DNA from: Promethearchaeia archaeon
GTDB lineage: Archaea > Asgardarchaeota > Lokiarchaeia > Sigyniarchaeales > SOKP01
Assembly: GCA_029856155.1 (NCBI GenBank)
Contig: JAHQWL010000007.1
Span: 1 to 64,000 of the forward strand
Reading direction: 5' to 3'
Length of the DNA stretch: 64,000 nt
The notes beneath the pieces are model-generated. The model ran no database searches. It had not been told where the DNA came from and saw nothing but the letters and a program-made list of their open reading frames with translations. This document shows positions 32,190 to 42,900 of this stretch, in pieces. Within the stretch, counting starts at the first letter, position 1, and each line of letters begins with the position of its first letter. The position numbers and the translations under genes were made by a program.

Positions 32190-35165
32190 TTAAAAAGTCT
32201 GTCTGAAAATATCCATTATGGACTTTTTATAAAAATATTTGATTAAAATTATATAAGTTCCTAAAAATGCTATAGAAATTGATAATATAAACACACGAAG
32301 TAAGGTGTCCCAAGGAACCGTGAAAATAACAGGCATTTCTGTCATTAGCGCCATTGTACTTTCGAGTAGATAAGCTGTAAAAGTGCCAATAATTGTTCCC
32401 ATAATACCAGCAGCAAGTAATATAGTCATACTTTCAATTAGAAACATGTTTCTGACATTTCTAACTTTCATACCCATGGACCGAAGGATTCCAATTTCGA
32501 ACTTTCTCTCTATTACAATTGCGTACATACTACTTACTAATCCAAAAATACTTATCATTATTGTAAACATTAGTATTAATTCCATAAGGAAACTTTGTCT
32601 TTCTGTCATCGATTCCATGAAATTTATTTTAGAAATTGCATCATCAATAAGTATATTTTTTTCTTGATATATCAATCGGATATCATCTTTAGTTTCTTCA
32701 ATATTTTCCTCAGTTCTGTCAATCAAATTGATAAAAATTTTATCCACAATCATATTGCTCTCTCCAGGATTATCAACTTTCATTAAACGCATGTAATTAT
32801 CTAATGAAACCATTACACCACCTCCGCTAGCAGTCATCTCGTTAGTCCTGAAATTATAAAAACCCGGAATTCCCCCTGAAATTCCTACAACCCTAAATAT
32901 CGTTACATTACCGGGATGATCTTCTATTTGTGGATCATAGAAAGTTATTCTTATATATTCTCCTACATCCTGGATACCAAGTCTGCTTGCAATAGATTTC
33001 GCAATAATACATGTATTATTATGGGAAAACAATTCATTGAAGGAATATGAAGTGCTACTTCTATCACTTTTCCATACTAATAAATTTTCATCAATTAAAT
33101 CAACAAAATCTTCATTAACACCTATAAATCCCGCATCAACAACATCAAAATCCATTAAATCTCCTGCTGTGGTTTTGAATTTAACTTCTTCTATAGCTGT
33201 ATAGAATTGAAACATACCCATCATCATTGCTTCTGTTCCTCCACCTGAAAAACCTACTTGTCCCTCACTCACTTCAAAAATCGCTGCTAAAGTAGCCTGG
33301 ATATCGAATGTATTATGAAGTGAAATTGCTAATTTATCAACCCCAGCTAGGTTTCTCAAATCTTCTGCCATTTCAAGAGTAAGGGCACTCTCAGGGCTAT
33401 ACAATTCTTGATTCACTAAAACTAAATCTGATCCATATTGAAACTTTAAGTTTAAAGCTGTATTTTCTGATTCCATTCTAACTACACTTGTTAGGAAAAA
33501 GATAAATGAAAAACTAATAGCAAACATAAGAACAGTACTAATATTGCGCCTTCTATATCGTTTTAATGAAATTCCTATTATACTACTATATTTTCTTATT
33601 GCTGGTGAGATTATTCCTAAAAAGATTCTCTGAATTAATGGTATTATTCCCACTGAAGCAAAAACTAACCCGATTACTATAGCAGCAAGCAAACCAATAA
33701 AAAGACCGGTTGTTAGCATGAAATCACCAGTCACAAAAATATTTGGTAATAAAACGAAGACTATTAATCCAATAGCAGCGATCGATATTCCAGCAAGAAA
33801 ACTTTTAATGTTCATACTCCCTTCTTTTTTAATTTCCCAACCTTCTTCTTTAGTTTGAAAAGGAGTAATGGATTTAATAATATCCAACTTTGCAGTTCTA
33901 AGAGCAGGTATTAGAGCTACTCCTAAAGATACTAAAATCCCTATTGAAAAGGATAAAATGAGGGTATCAGGTTGAATAACCCATTCCACTTCGGTAAACT
34001 CAAATTGAAATTGATATAGAGGAAATAAAGATTGCGCTATCGGTCTCATTAATGTAAATCCTAGTATCATTCCTATAATAGATCCAAATAATCCTAACAT
34101 AAAACCTTCAAATAAAACCATTTTCATAGGATAGACTTTTTTACTCCCAACCACTCTGACAATGCCAAATTCTCTAACTCTTTCTTCTGCTGAGGTTGAT
34201 AGTATACTATTTATTAAAATACCTGTTATAAGCATTGAAATGATTATTATAAACCAAAACATTATTGTTACCATCATTAACATAAATTCACCACTTTCAA
34301 GTTCCTCTAATTTTGGTAAGGTTACAGAAAATTCGTTAATATCCAGCCTTTCTTGTATCCTTGTACTAATTATTCTCAATCTTCTTGTTGTTAATGTTAA
34401 ATCACTTGCATCATAAACACCTTTGGGATTTTTAATAGTTCCAGCTACATAATTAATCTGGTTTTCTCTTTGTAAAAAATCTTGAGCTTGCTGTAAATTA
34501 ACAAGAATTAAAGATGTTTCAAATTGCATAAATTTAAGTTCTTGGATGCAAATTTCTGTAACTGTTAAACTTAATTCATAAGTTTGATATTCTAAATGTA
34601 TTGTATCTCCCTTGCTAACATTAAGAATCTCTGCAACATTCCTTAATAAGACACATTCACCATCATCTGGTTCATCGTCATAGATTTCATTTGTTTCTTT
34701 TCCTTCATCATCCACTATGAATAAAGCACCCAAATTACCATTTTCCGCTTCTTTTATGAAATCAAGCCCATATAATTGCAAGAAATAGCTAGAGTTGACA
34801 TTTTCTGATGTTGTCGTTACTAACATCATAATTCTTGGAAATAATTCATCAACACCCTCAATATCCTTTAATTCATTATTAATAATGTTTTCATCATAGA
34901 AAGGATCAAACGTTAAATCTGTCTGAAATGTTCGAGTTATTAGTATATCATTCTTTCCTGTAGTTGATGTAACATATAAGAGATAATTATAATTTACTGT
35001 ATCATTTAACATTCCAATAACAGTCAATAAAAATAATGAAATAGCAATACCACTTATCCCGAATATAACTTTTGCTTTATCTCGCTTGAGATCAAGCCAG
35101 GACTGCTTGATAAATTGTAGATTTATCCGCTTTCTCAGCTTATAAAGAAAATTTCTTATCTCCAT
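32190..35165 (-). CDS. FtsX/MacB-type ABC permease (second of two)
   Basis: This is a 991-residue membrane protein. One transmembrane helix near the N-terminus (VIFGISGIAISLFLL), an extracellular MacB-like domain of about 250 residues, then three FtsX helices (around 290-430), a second set of three helices (around 460-560), a second extracellular domain and three final helices, for about ten in all. This is the duplicated LolC/E-MacB layout. Such permeases do not move solute through the membrane but transmit ATPase motion to extracellular partners. It is the last gene of the five-gene operon, 31 bases after the subtilase. Confidence 0.85.
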   Translation of the reverse strand: MEIRNFLYKLRKRINLQFIKQSWLDLKRDKAKVIFGISGIAISLFLLTVIGMLNDTVNYNYLLYVTSTTGKNDILITRTFQTDLTFDPFYDENIINNELKDIEGVDELFPRIMMLVTTTSENVNSSYFLQLYGLDFIKEAENGNLGALFIVDDEGKETNEIYDDEPDDGECVLLRNVAEILNVSKGDTIHLEYQTYELSLTVTEICIQELKFMQFETSLILVNLQQAQDFLQRENQINYVAGTIKNPKGVYDASDLTLTTRRLRIISTRIQERLDINEFSVTLPKLEELESGEFMLMMVTIMFWFIIIISMLITGILINSILSTSAEERVREFGIVRVVGSKKVYPMKMVLFEGFMLGLFGSIIGMILGFTLMRPIAQSLFPLYQFQFEFTEVEWVIQPDTLILSFSIGILVSLGVALIPALRTAKLDIIKSITPFQTKEEGWEIKKEGSMNIKSFLAGISIAAIGLIVFVLLPNIFVTGDFMLTTGLFIGLLAAIVIGLVFASVGIIPLIQRIFLGIISPAIRKYSSIIGISLKRYRRRNISTVLMFAISFSFIFFLTSVVRMESENTALNLKFQYGSDLVLVNQELYSPESALTLEMAEDLRNLAGVDKLAISLHNTFDIQATLAAIFEVSEGQVGFSGGGTEAMMMGMFQFYTAIEEVKFKTTAGDLMDFDVVDAGFIGVNEDFVDLIDENLLVWKSDRSSTSYSFNELFSHNNTCIIAKSIASRLGIQDVGEYIRITFYDPQIEDHPGNVTIFRVVGISGGIPGFYNFRTNEMTASGGGVMVSLDNYMRLMKVDNPGESNMIVDKIFINLIDRTEENIEETKDDIRLIYQEKNILIDDAISKINFMESMTERQSFLMELILMFTIMISIFGLVSSMYAIVIERKFEIGILRSMGMKVRNVRNMFLIESMTILLAAGIMGTIIGTFTAYLLESTMALMTEMPVIFTVPWDTLLRVFILSISIAFLGTYIILIKYFYKKSIMDIFRQTF

Positions 35166-35196
35166 GCTTTTTTATTGTCAATTTTTATTTTTTATT

Positions 35197-38100
35197 TTAA
35201 ATATCTAAAATACTAAATTTTTTCTTCTTACTCTTAAATTTTTTCAGAACCTTTCCCTCTTTAGCTAAAATTTCTCGAATTTCTTCTCTTTCCCGCCTAA
35301 TTAATCTCACACCTTCACATGTTTTATTTTTACAATAATAATTTTCCCCAGGTTCATCCTTAAAATACCATTTTTTACAGTTTTCACATAAGTATGCAGA
35401 ATAAATTTGATCATGCTCACAAACTGGACACATAAAATCAAATTTCGTCGATGAAAACCAAGATCTACATGATTTACAGTATAATGTTAATGGTCTTGCT
35501 AGTTCCTCTTCATGTTGAATTAATTCTATTCGTTTTATTACTTGATTCTTATCAATTTCTTTCATTCTTATTTTCTCAGCACGACTATCCTTTATTCTGC
35601 CAATCCAAATTTTACCCTTTTTCTCTGAGATAATATAAATAAGAATTCCAATAACAATAACAGATGCAATTATAATTATATATGGACCCCATGTGCTCCA
35701 CCACTTCATATTATTGACATTAACTATTATAAGTTCCTCTCCTATATTTCCTTCAATATCAAAAGCTACTACTTTAACTTCATATGTCCCATCATTATAC
35801 TTTTTAGTATCCCAATTAAACTCTAAAATATGTGTTGTACTATTAAATGTGAGTTTATTTCTGTCTACACTCTTACCATTAAGATAAATATAAATTCTTG
35901 ACTCATCTAATCCGATATTATCAGTTATATTTGCAGTGATCAATATTTTTGATTTGACAGTTATATCAGGCGTAGGATTAATTATTTGAATTTCGGGATG
36001 TATAAAATCAGTAGATTTATCATACCCAATATAGATATTTGATAATAACCATCCATATCCTAAACCAATTACATTATTATTTGAATCTAATGTGAACTTT
36101 ATCATTATGTCTTCATTAGAATATTTGGAGATATCAATTTTACTACTTCCAAATAGATCTTCACTGTCATACGTAAATTCCTTTAAGACAATCCAAGTCT
36201 CACCAAAATCTTTTGATAATGAAACAATACATTTATCTAATTGATCTGTAGGTTGATAATATTCATTTTGCAAAGAAATTTCATAATCGAATTCTAAATA
36301 AACTTTATATTCACTTTCTAAATGTAGTGGATGAGTAACTAGACTTATATTCCAATTGGGACCATAACCTTGCTCAACACCCCCATAACTTAGACCAATC
36401 CCTCCATAAAGTAGAGGATTTCCATATCGGATTATTGGATGCCAAGTATTATCTCCTCTAAACCACGCAGTTGCTTCTTTTGGAGGCGGAGTACCCGATA
36501 CATAGTAATTAGATAGATCTGTATTTGAAAAATTATATCCTATATATTTATTGTCCATATAAGTATTAAATTGCAGAGGATTGGGATTAATGAATTCAAA
36601 AAGAGAATTATTTTTATTATACCATGAAGTTGTAATTATATTCAATCCATCTGAAACATGGAACCTAAAGGACTGATTTGAGATTTCTTCTAATAATAAG
36701 GATTTTATAAAATAAATACCATGATCTCCCAAGATATTAGAGCTTGCATTCCAATCACCAAAAATATTATACATAGTGTAATTCACATTACTCATCTCCA
36801 AATAGATAAAATTGGGATAGTTATTATCCAAATCAAAATATTCACATGAAAATGTATATTTCTGGTATTTCGAATCTTGGGTTGAGGAAATATCTTTATT
36901 TAGATTGAAATATATTGAAGGTGAATTTTGATTAGTATAATTTTCAATAGCAAAATAATCTATAATAAATCCTTTATAATTTCTTGAATCCGAAGTATCA
37001 TCCAGATTAGTTTGAAACCTAAATTGGATAAAATTTCCAATAAATTGAGTTAAATTAATTTCTTCCAAAAACCATTCATCTTCTATATCCGTGTATGTTC
37101 TTAATGTTATCCAACCTGTCCAATTTAAGTTTATTTGTAAAAAAATAAAGTCTCCAGCATTTATACTTGTTCTTAATCCAAATTTTACATAAGGATTTGT
37201 AGTATTTTCATTAACATTTGTTAAGTTAAACAAAGGACTAATTAAGGAACCATTTGGGAATGGATCTGCAGTTAAGCTAATAGGTTGATATGTATAATTT
37301 CTTGGATAATTATGATAAGTTCCAAAATATAAAGAATTCCATAAATTCTCGTAAATTCTCGATCTATTATCAATTTCGTTACTCTGTTTAAGTAATTTCC
37401 ATCCCGTACCTGTATAACTCCAATTACCAAACCCTTCATTAAAACTATATTGATATGGGAATTGAATACTATCCGTAGGAAACTCAATCGTTATGTTAAG
37501 GTATTGCGTTTCTGGATATTTTGTCTTAAATTTACCATCACTAGCGGTGAAAAAATAATGATATAATCCTGGTTTAGGAAATTGAATATAATCACTTATA
37601 AATAAAGCTCCATCAGTATAATTGTTATCAGGAGGGTAATATTGAGTTAATGTATAGTTTTCAGAAGTCTCTATAATGGACACATATACTTCTTGCGGAG
37701 GAACGTTGGAAGAATCATTATCATAATATTCAATATAAAACCGATAACTATCGATACTGTAGTTCTTTTTTGGTTCATTTCCCATAAATTCTTGAAGACT
37801 CATGATTGTTATATTTTTAGAACCCCCAATATAGCTTATTTCGGGTATTCCTAATTCTGGTTTAAAATGATTTTCTACTGTAGAAATATTCAATGTAAAA
37901 TCGCTACTACCGCTAACTGCTTTAATAACAATTACACAATTAGTTTGATCTACTTTTGGAGTAAAATAAAAATAGGTAAAATTACCAAACATCTTTCGAG
38001 AAGATTCTAAAAGGATTGGTTCTCCATATTGATCTGATCTATTCGAATACAAAAACATATCAAAATTAGCAAAAAAATTTGATACATCTAAATTAAATAC

Positions 38101-39984
38101 ATATTGAGTATTCTTAGTCAGCTTAATTTGACGTGCAAAAACGTGTTTTCCAAGAGGATTTACTTGTGAACTTACTAAATTATCATCTATTGAACTATTA
38201 ACCTCAACTTTTCTTGTTAATGCCTCAATAGCAGATTGAATATTGATTCTTCCATATCCTTCATGAATATCTTTTAAACCACTTGTTAATGGAGCAAGAG
38301 ATAAAGATGGTGAATAGCCACTTTCATCAACTGTGGTTGTTGGGTCATCCTCTCTCTCAAGATTGGTTTCTGAAGCAGTCATTAGGAGAAATGCCTTTAA
38401 GTATGTGACCCATTTTGTTAAGTTTAAATTATTCCATTGATTCCAAGTATTCCATCTTGCTTCTATTAAAAGATTAATCGATGCCGAAACTATAGCTGTA
38501 GCAATTGAAGTTCCATAGGCAGGAGTAGCTTTATCATCTTCTTCGCCACCAGCAATTACTGAACGATGGTTAGGTATCTTGCTACCACCAGGAGCAACAA
38601 TATCTGGTTTAATAATACCATCAATTTCTTTTCCCATACTACTATAAGAGGTGACTTGATCTTCATCATTTATTGCTCCAACAACAATAGCATTTTTGTT
38701 CTCAGCTAATTTATTCAATGAATCAGATAATTCTATACCTGTATTCCCTGCTGCAATTACTACTAAGATACCTTCCTCTGTTACTTCATTTATTACAGAA
38801 TTTATTGCCCTTACATCTTCTCCTAAGGTGCCAATACTTAAACAAACACTGACAATATGATATTTACTTCTGTTTTGGATAACACTTGAGAGGGCAGTTA
38901 TTAAATCAGATGTGTATCCCATTCCAGATTGATTTAATATTTTATAAGCGACAATTTTAGTAGCATTTGCGATACCAGTAAAATGAGTTCTATTTTCTGT
39001 TTGAACTTCGGGAAAATAAGATATTTTAGAATTAAATGAAAAAGTTGGTTTAGTTTGAAGCTGCTTATGATATTTAAGATATAAATCATAAATTCCTAAA
39101 TTAAATAGGGTAAGTTTATGATTTAAAGTATAGTTAATATTAACAGTAAGATTATCTGTAGATTTAACTAAGGTACCATCTTTATATAATTCAAACCAGA
39201 AACCATCTATTCCACTAAGCCCCAAATTCCATGATGAGTTAATTAAAATGTCTGAATTTGCTTTTGAAGCCTTAAAGGAGAAGATTTTTACTGTATAATT
39301 ATTCGGGGCAGAAAACTCATCAAATAATTCTGTATGTGAATAATTTCCACTAATTTTAATTAATGAGGGACTAATTGAGTCATAAGGATCGGTACCAGTT
39401 CCAGAAATAACAGAAGATATGAAAGTTCCATGTCCATGATCATCTGATATTGACTGTGAATTTATAAAATTTTCCCAACCAATAATATTTCCACTTAAAA
39501 AATCATGAGTCGGATTAACTCCTGTATCTAATACTGCTATGGAAGAATTTGTATTACCTTTTAGCCCGTTTAAATACCAAGTAGAATTACTAGCTCCAGA
39601 TTGGATAGATGCATAATTCATTTGAGCTTCTAAAATCTCATCATTTTCTATATTTGCTTCAGGAAACTGAATTTGAAACTGAGTTAGATTTGTTTCAAGA
39701 GGCATATACCCCGCAAATCCTGAAATTGAGTCAAATTGATTATTCCATTCTTCTTTTATTGTTCCCCCATAATTTACAAAACTATTTTTTACTGTATCGC
39801 TATATGAGGAAGTATTAAAAAAAACGATAACATTCTTTTGATACGTATTTGAGAGTTTTAATTTAGTATAATTTTTACTGTCTTCTGGTAAATTAATTGA
39901 ATTTATTCCATTAAAATATAAACCCGATATTGAGATTAAAAAAATCACTAATAATATAATTGAATGAGTTTGTCTTTTTTTCAT
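35197..39984 (-). CDS. Surface-anchored subtilase with cytosolic zinc-ribbon tail
   Basis: This is a 1595-residue S8 serine protease. Signal peptide 1-25; a propeptide-like region (about 45-120); the catalytic Asp153 (VLDTG), His185 (GHGT), oxyanion Asn413 (AAGNTG) and Ser493 (GTS). A roughly 150-residue insertion sits between the His and GIANATKIVAYK. Several Ig-like/CBM-like domains follow. A single transmembrane helix lies at about 1430-1452, and a basic cytosolic tail holds two zinc ribbons (Cys1503/1506/1519/1522 and Cys1533/1536/1551/1556). Its ATG overlaps the stop of the upstream gene (ATGA), so translation is coupled; GGAG precedes it. The substrate is unknown. The tail could link proteolysis to the cytosol. 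Confidence 0.88.
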   Translation of the reverse strand: MKKRQTHSIILLVIFLISISGLYFNGINSINLPEDSKNYTKLKLSNTYQKNVIVFFNTSSYSDTVKNSFVNYGGTIKEEWNNQFDSISGFAGYMPLETNLTQFQIQFPEANIENDEILEAQMNYASIQSGASNSTWYLNGLKGNTNSSIAVLDTGVNPTHDFLSGNIIGWENFINSQSISDDHGHGTFISSVISGTGTDPYDSISPSLIKISGNYSHTELFDEFSAPNNYTVKIFSFKASKANSDILINSSWNLGLSGIDGFWFELYKDGTLVKSTDNLTVNINYTLNHKLTLFNLGIYDLYLKYHKQLQTKPTFSFNSKISYFPEVQTENRTHFTGIANATKIVAYKILNQSGMGYTSDLITALSSVIQNRSKYHIVSVCLSIGTLGEDVRAINSVINEVTEEGILVVIAAGNTGIELSDSLNKLAENKNAIVVGAINDEDQVTSYSSMGKEIDGIIKPDIVAPGGSKIPNHRSVIAGGEEDDKATPAYGTSIATAIVSASINLLIEARWNTWNQWNNLNLTKWVTYLKAFLLMTASETNLEREDDPTTTVDESGYSPSLSLAPLTSGLKDIHEGYGRINIQSAIEALTRKVEVNSSIDDNLVSSQVNPLGKHVFARQIKLTKNTQYVFNLDVSNFFANFDMFLYSNRSDQYGEPILLESSRKMFGNFTYFYFTPKVDQTNCVIVIKAVSGSSDFTLNISTVENHFKPELGIPEISYIGGSKNITIMSLQEFMGNEPKKNYSIDSYRFYIEYYDNDSSNVPPQEVYVSIIETSENYTLTQYYPPDNNYTDGALFISDYIQFPKPGLYHYFFTASDGKFKTKYPETQYLNITIEFPTDSIQFPYQYSFNEGFGNWSYTGTGWKLLKQSNEIDNRSRIYENLWNSLYFGTYHNYPRNYTYQPISLTADPFPNGSLISPLFNLTNVNENTTNPYVKFGLRTSINAGDFIFLQINLNWTGWITLRTYTDIEDEWFLEEINLTQFIGNFIQFRFQTNLDDTSDSRNYKGFIIDYFAIENYTNQNSPSIYFNLNKDISSTQDSKYQKYTFSCEYFDLDNNYPNFIYLEMSNVNYTMYNIFGDWNASSNILGDHGIYFIKSLLLEEISNQSFRFHVSDGLNIITTSWYNKNNSLFEFINPNPLQFNTYMDNKYIGYNFSNTDLSNYYVSGTPPPKEATAWFRGDNTWHPIIRYGNPLLYGGIGLSYGGVEQGYGPNWNISLVTHPLHLESEYKVYLEFDYEISLQNEYYQPTDQLDKCIVSLSKDFGETWIVLKEFTYDSEDLFGSSKIDISKYSNEDIMIKFTLDSNNNVIGLGYGWLLSNIYIGYDKSTDFIHPEIQIINPTPDITVKSKILITANITDNIGLDESRIYIYLNGKSVDRNKLTFNSTTHILEFNWDTKKYNDGTYEVKVVAFDIEGNIGEELIIVNVNNMKWWSTWGPYIIIIASVIVIGILIYIISEKKGKIWIGRIKDSRAEKIRMKEIDKNQVIKRIELIQHEEELARPLTLYCKSCRSWFSSTKFDFMCPVCEHDQIYSAYLCENCKKWYFKDEPGENYYCKNKTCEGVRLIRREREEIREILAKEGKVLKKFKSKKKKFSILDI

Positions 39985-42900
39985 CTCGTTTCTCCTATAT
40001 TTGATTCAAAATTAATTATTTTTTCTTTAGATTTATCAGATAAACCATGCAACCTTTCTCTTAATGTGTGTTCTATTTTGAGTATTGTTTCTCTTGAACT
40101 GAGTTCGAAAAGTGATACTTCAGATCTTTCAAATTCGATTCTTTTCTTTTTATATTTTTTAATTTGCCAGAAATATATATTTAAAATAATAAATACAGAT
40201 AAAATTGGCAATCCTATATAAAAATATTGTCTAATTTTAGGAGTAATAATTTTAATTATAAGACTATTTGACGTGTCTTGAATTTCGTGTAAGTAGTAAT
40301 ATTTTATAAAAGCAGGTTTTAAACTTACAAGAGCTTGCCTTTTTGCTCTTAGAGTATAGTTAAAAGTAACCTTCTCACCTGGCTCTAAAGAATCAATGAA
40401 ATTAACTAATTTTCCTGATAATAATGAAAAATCTAATTGGGAATAACTAATCATATCATTAACTCTAATATTATCAATGGTTATTGTTCCTGTATTTTCA
40501 ACTGTGATCTTTACAGTTATAATATTTCCAACTTCAATTTGCTCTTTATTCACATTTTTAATTATTGAAAAATTAATTATTCCTATTATTTTAGGTGAAG
40601 AAGAATAAATCTGTAACGTCCTGCTTTCAGAGCTTTCAATAAAATTAATAGGAGGATAATAGTATCCCCTCCATCCTATCTTTTTTAAAGTAATATTAAA
40701 AGAAATTTGTTCATTATAGGCAATATCAATAAAATGAAATGTAATATTTTCTAATCTCTTTAAATCTCCAAATTGATCACTTAAAGATATGTTGAGATCT
40801 GGTATATTAAATCCGTTTGGTCCTATATTTTTAATATTTACTGTAAGATTGAATATATCTCCTATAGCAGGAGCATCATCAATATCTTTATAGCTTATCT
40901 CAATAGTTCTAACCATTGGAAAAAAATTTTCATAATCTACGGGAGCAGAAATATAAATCTCATTAGATTGACTTTCAATTCTGGAAGCATTTCCCCCCTC
41001 AATATTAAGTGGATTATTGTAAAAAATTGAAACTTCGCTGATAGAAATGGAATTAGGAACATAAAATGTAAAATATATAGTCTTTTCTTCAGAAGGTGCT
41101 AGTTTTGAGAGATAATATGTTAAGTTATTGTTTTGAAGTGTAAAATTATTGAGATTTTCAATTATCCCAGGTATTAATAAAGAAATAGTGACATTTTCAG
41201 CAATAGTAGAACCAATATTCTTAAAAATAAGAGTATATGTATTTAATTCTCCTGGATTTGTACTGTAATTTGATAGATGTGAAGTAGCTATTATCGAAGC
41301 TGCGTCATAAGTACTCAGAGGAATTGAATTAGATCGTCGTTCAAATTGAACATTCCCCGTTGAAGAACGATATATCACTCTAGATCCTAAATCATCATTA
41401 ATATTAATATCTCTTGTAGAAAATTCAATGTCCAGATCATTGATTGAAATATTAAACTGTTCGGAATCAGTACACATGATTTTAATTATAGCTGTATAAT
41501 TTTGATTATCTAATGGATAAAAAAGCCAATCAAGACTTTCATTAAAGCTAACAATTGAATACGTCCAAGTATTATTTTGAATTGAATCTAAATACGGGTT
41601 CATGTCTAGAAACTCTTCACTCCTAAAATCAAAAATTTCAAAAGTGATAGATTCAATATTTTCCGAGACGTTAAAATCGATTATGAAAGATACACTTTCT
41701 AGAGTGTTATTAATAAAATCAATCTTAGTTTCATTTTTAAAAAGAAAATTAATCTCAACTACTTCTTCTAAGTAATTTTCAATTGAACTAATAATCCAAC
41801 TATTATTATCATCACTTAAAGCCATTTCTGGGATAGTTCCATCAATGGGGGTACCAGAAACAATCTCCGGTGTTTTGGGCGAAGTATCAATTGAAAAATT
41901 ATTTCTAAAAAAAGGAGTAAATGAATCTAAGTTCGAAATAGAATAATTATCAATTTTGTATGATATTTTCTCTCCAGGATCTAACTTCCAATTATCATCA
42001 TTCCAAACACTCTCTTCATTAGTAAAAAATTCTTTTACGGTTTCTTCTGTAAAAATAGTGAAATAACCCGGATTTGTGTCAGCAATAATATCAATAATAT
42101 AGTCAGCATCCTCATTGTAAGGCCATAAATTTGTAATATTAAAGATATCTGGATAAAATGTATCATAAATTCCTACACCATACGAATCAAAATAAAAAAT
42201 ACGAGGATCTTCATCATAATTAAAAAAATCCTCTAAGGATTCATATTGGTTTGGATATTCAATATTTATTATATCCCACATATCATTTTTTAAATTTTCC
42301 CAAAAAAAGGGACTTGCTATTTGGAGAAAGTTGTCAAGTTCCAAAGGAACTGCCGTAGGAACCCCCCACGCAGTCACATTCCCAATATTTTCTGCTGATA
42401 TATAATAAGCAAAATTTCGAAAGGCACCGTATGAGGCATTTTCTCCAATTAGCTCTTTTTTGAGTAATAAATTTGGTTCTAAATTAGAAATATTATAGGT
42501 TATTGTGAAATCTCCTATTGGATCTATTATCCCCGTTGGAATATAAGAAAAGCCTTGAAAACCTATTTGTTGTAGCATATTCACAATATCAGTCGGATCC
42601 TCCCTATTTACCGGTTTAACAAACGATTGCTTAATTCCTCCATCATCTACCCAAAATAATTCAAATGAATAATTTTCAAGGTTTTCTTGATCAAATTCAA
42701 TGCCAGCAAGATATAGTAGTAACCCAATTTGTTCTAAGAGATAATCATAAAAATCATAGAATAATGGAGTTGCATCAATGATTTCTGAGCATAAAATATT
42801 TATATTAATTTCACTCATTAAAGCTCCTGTTAAAGCTATATATATCTTTTCACTTGGGGTTAGTGGGCTACCTTGATAGCCTAAAGCTTCCCATAAATTG

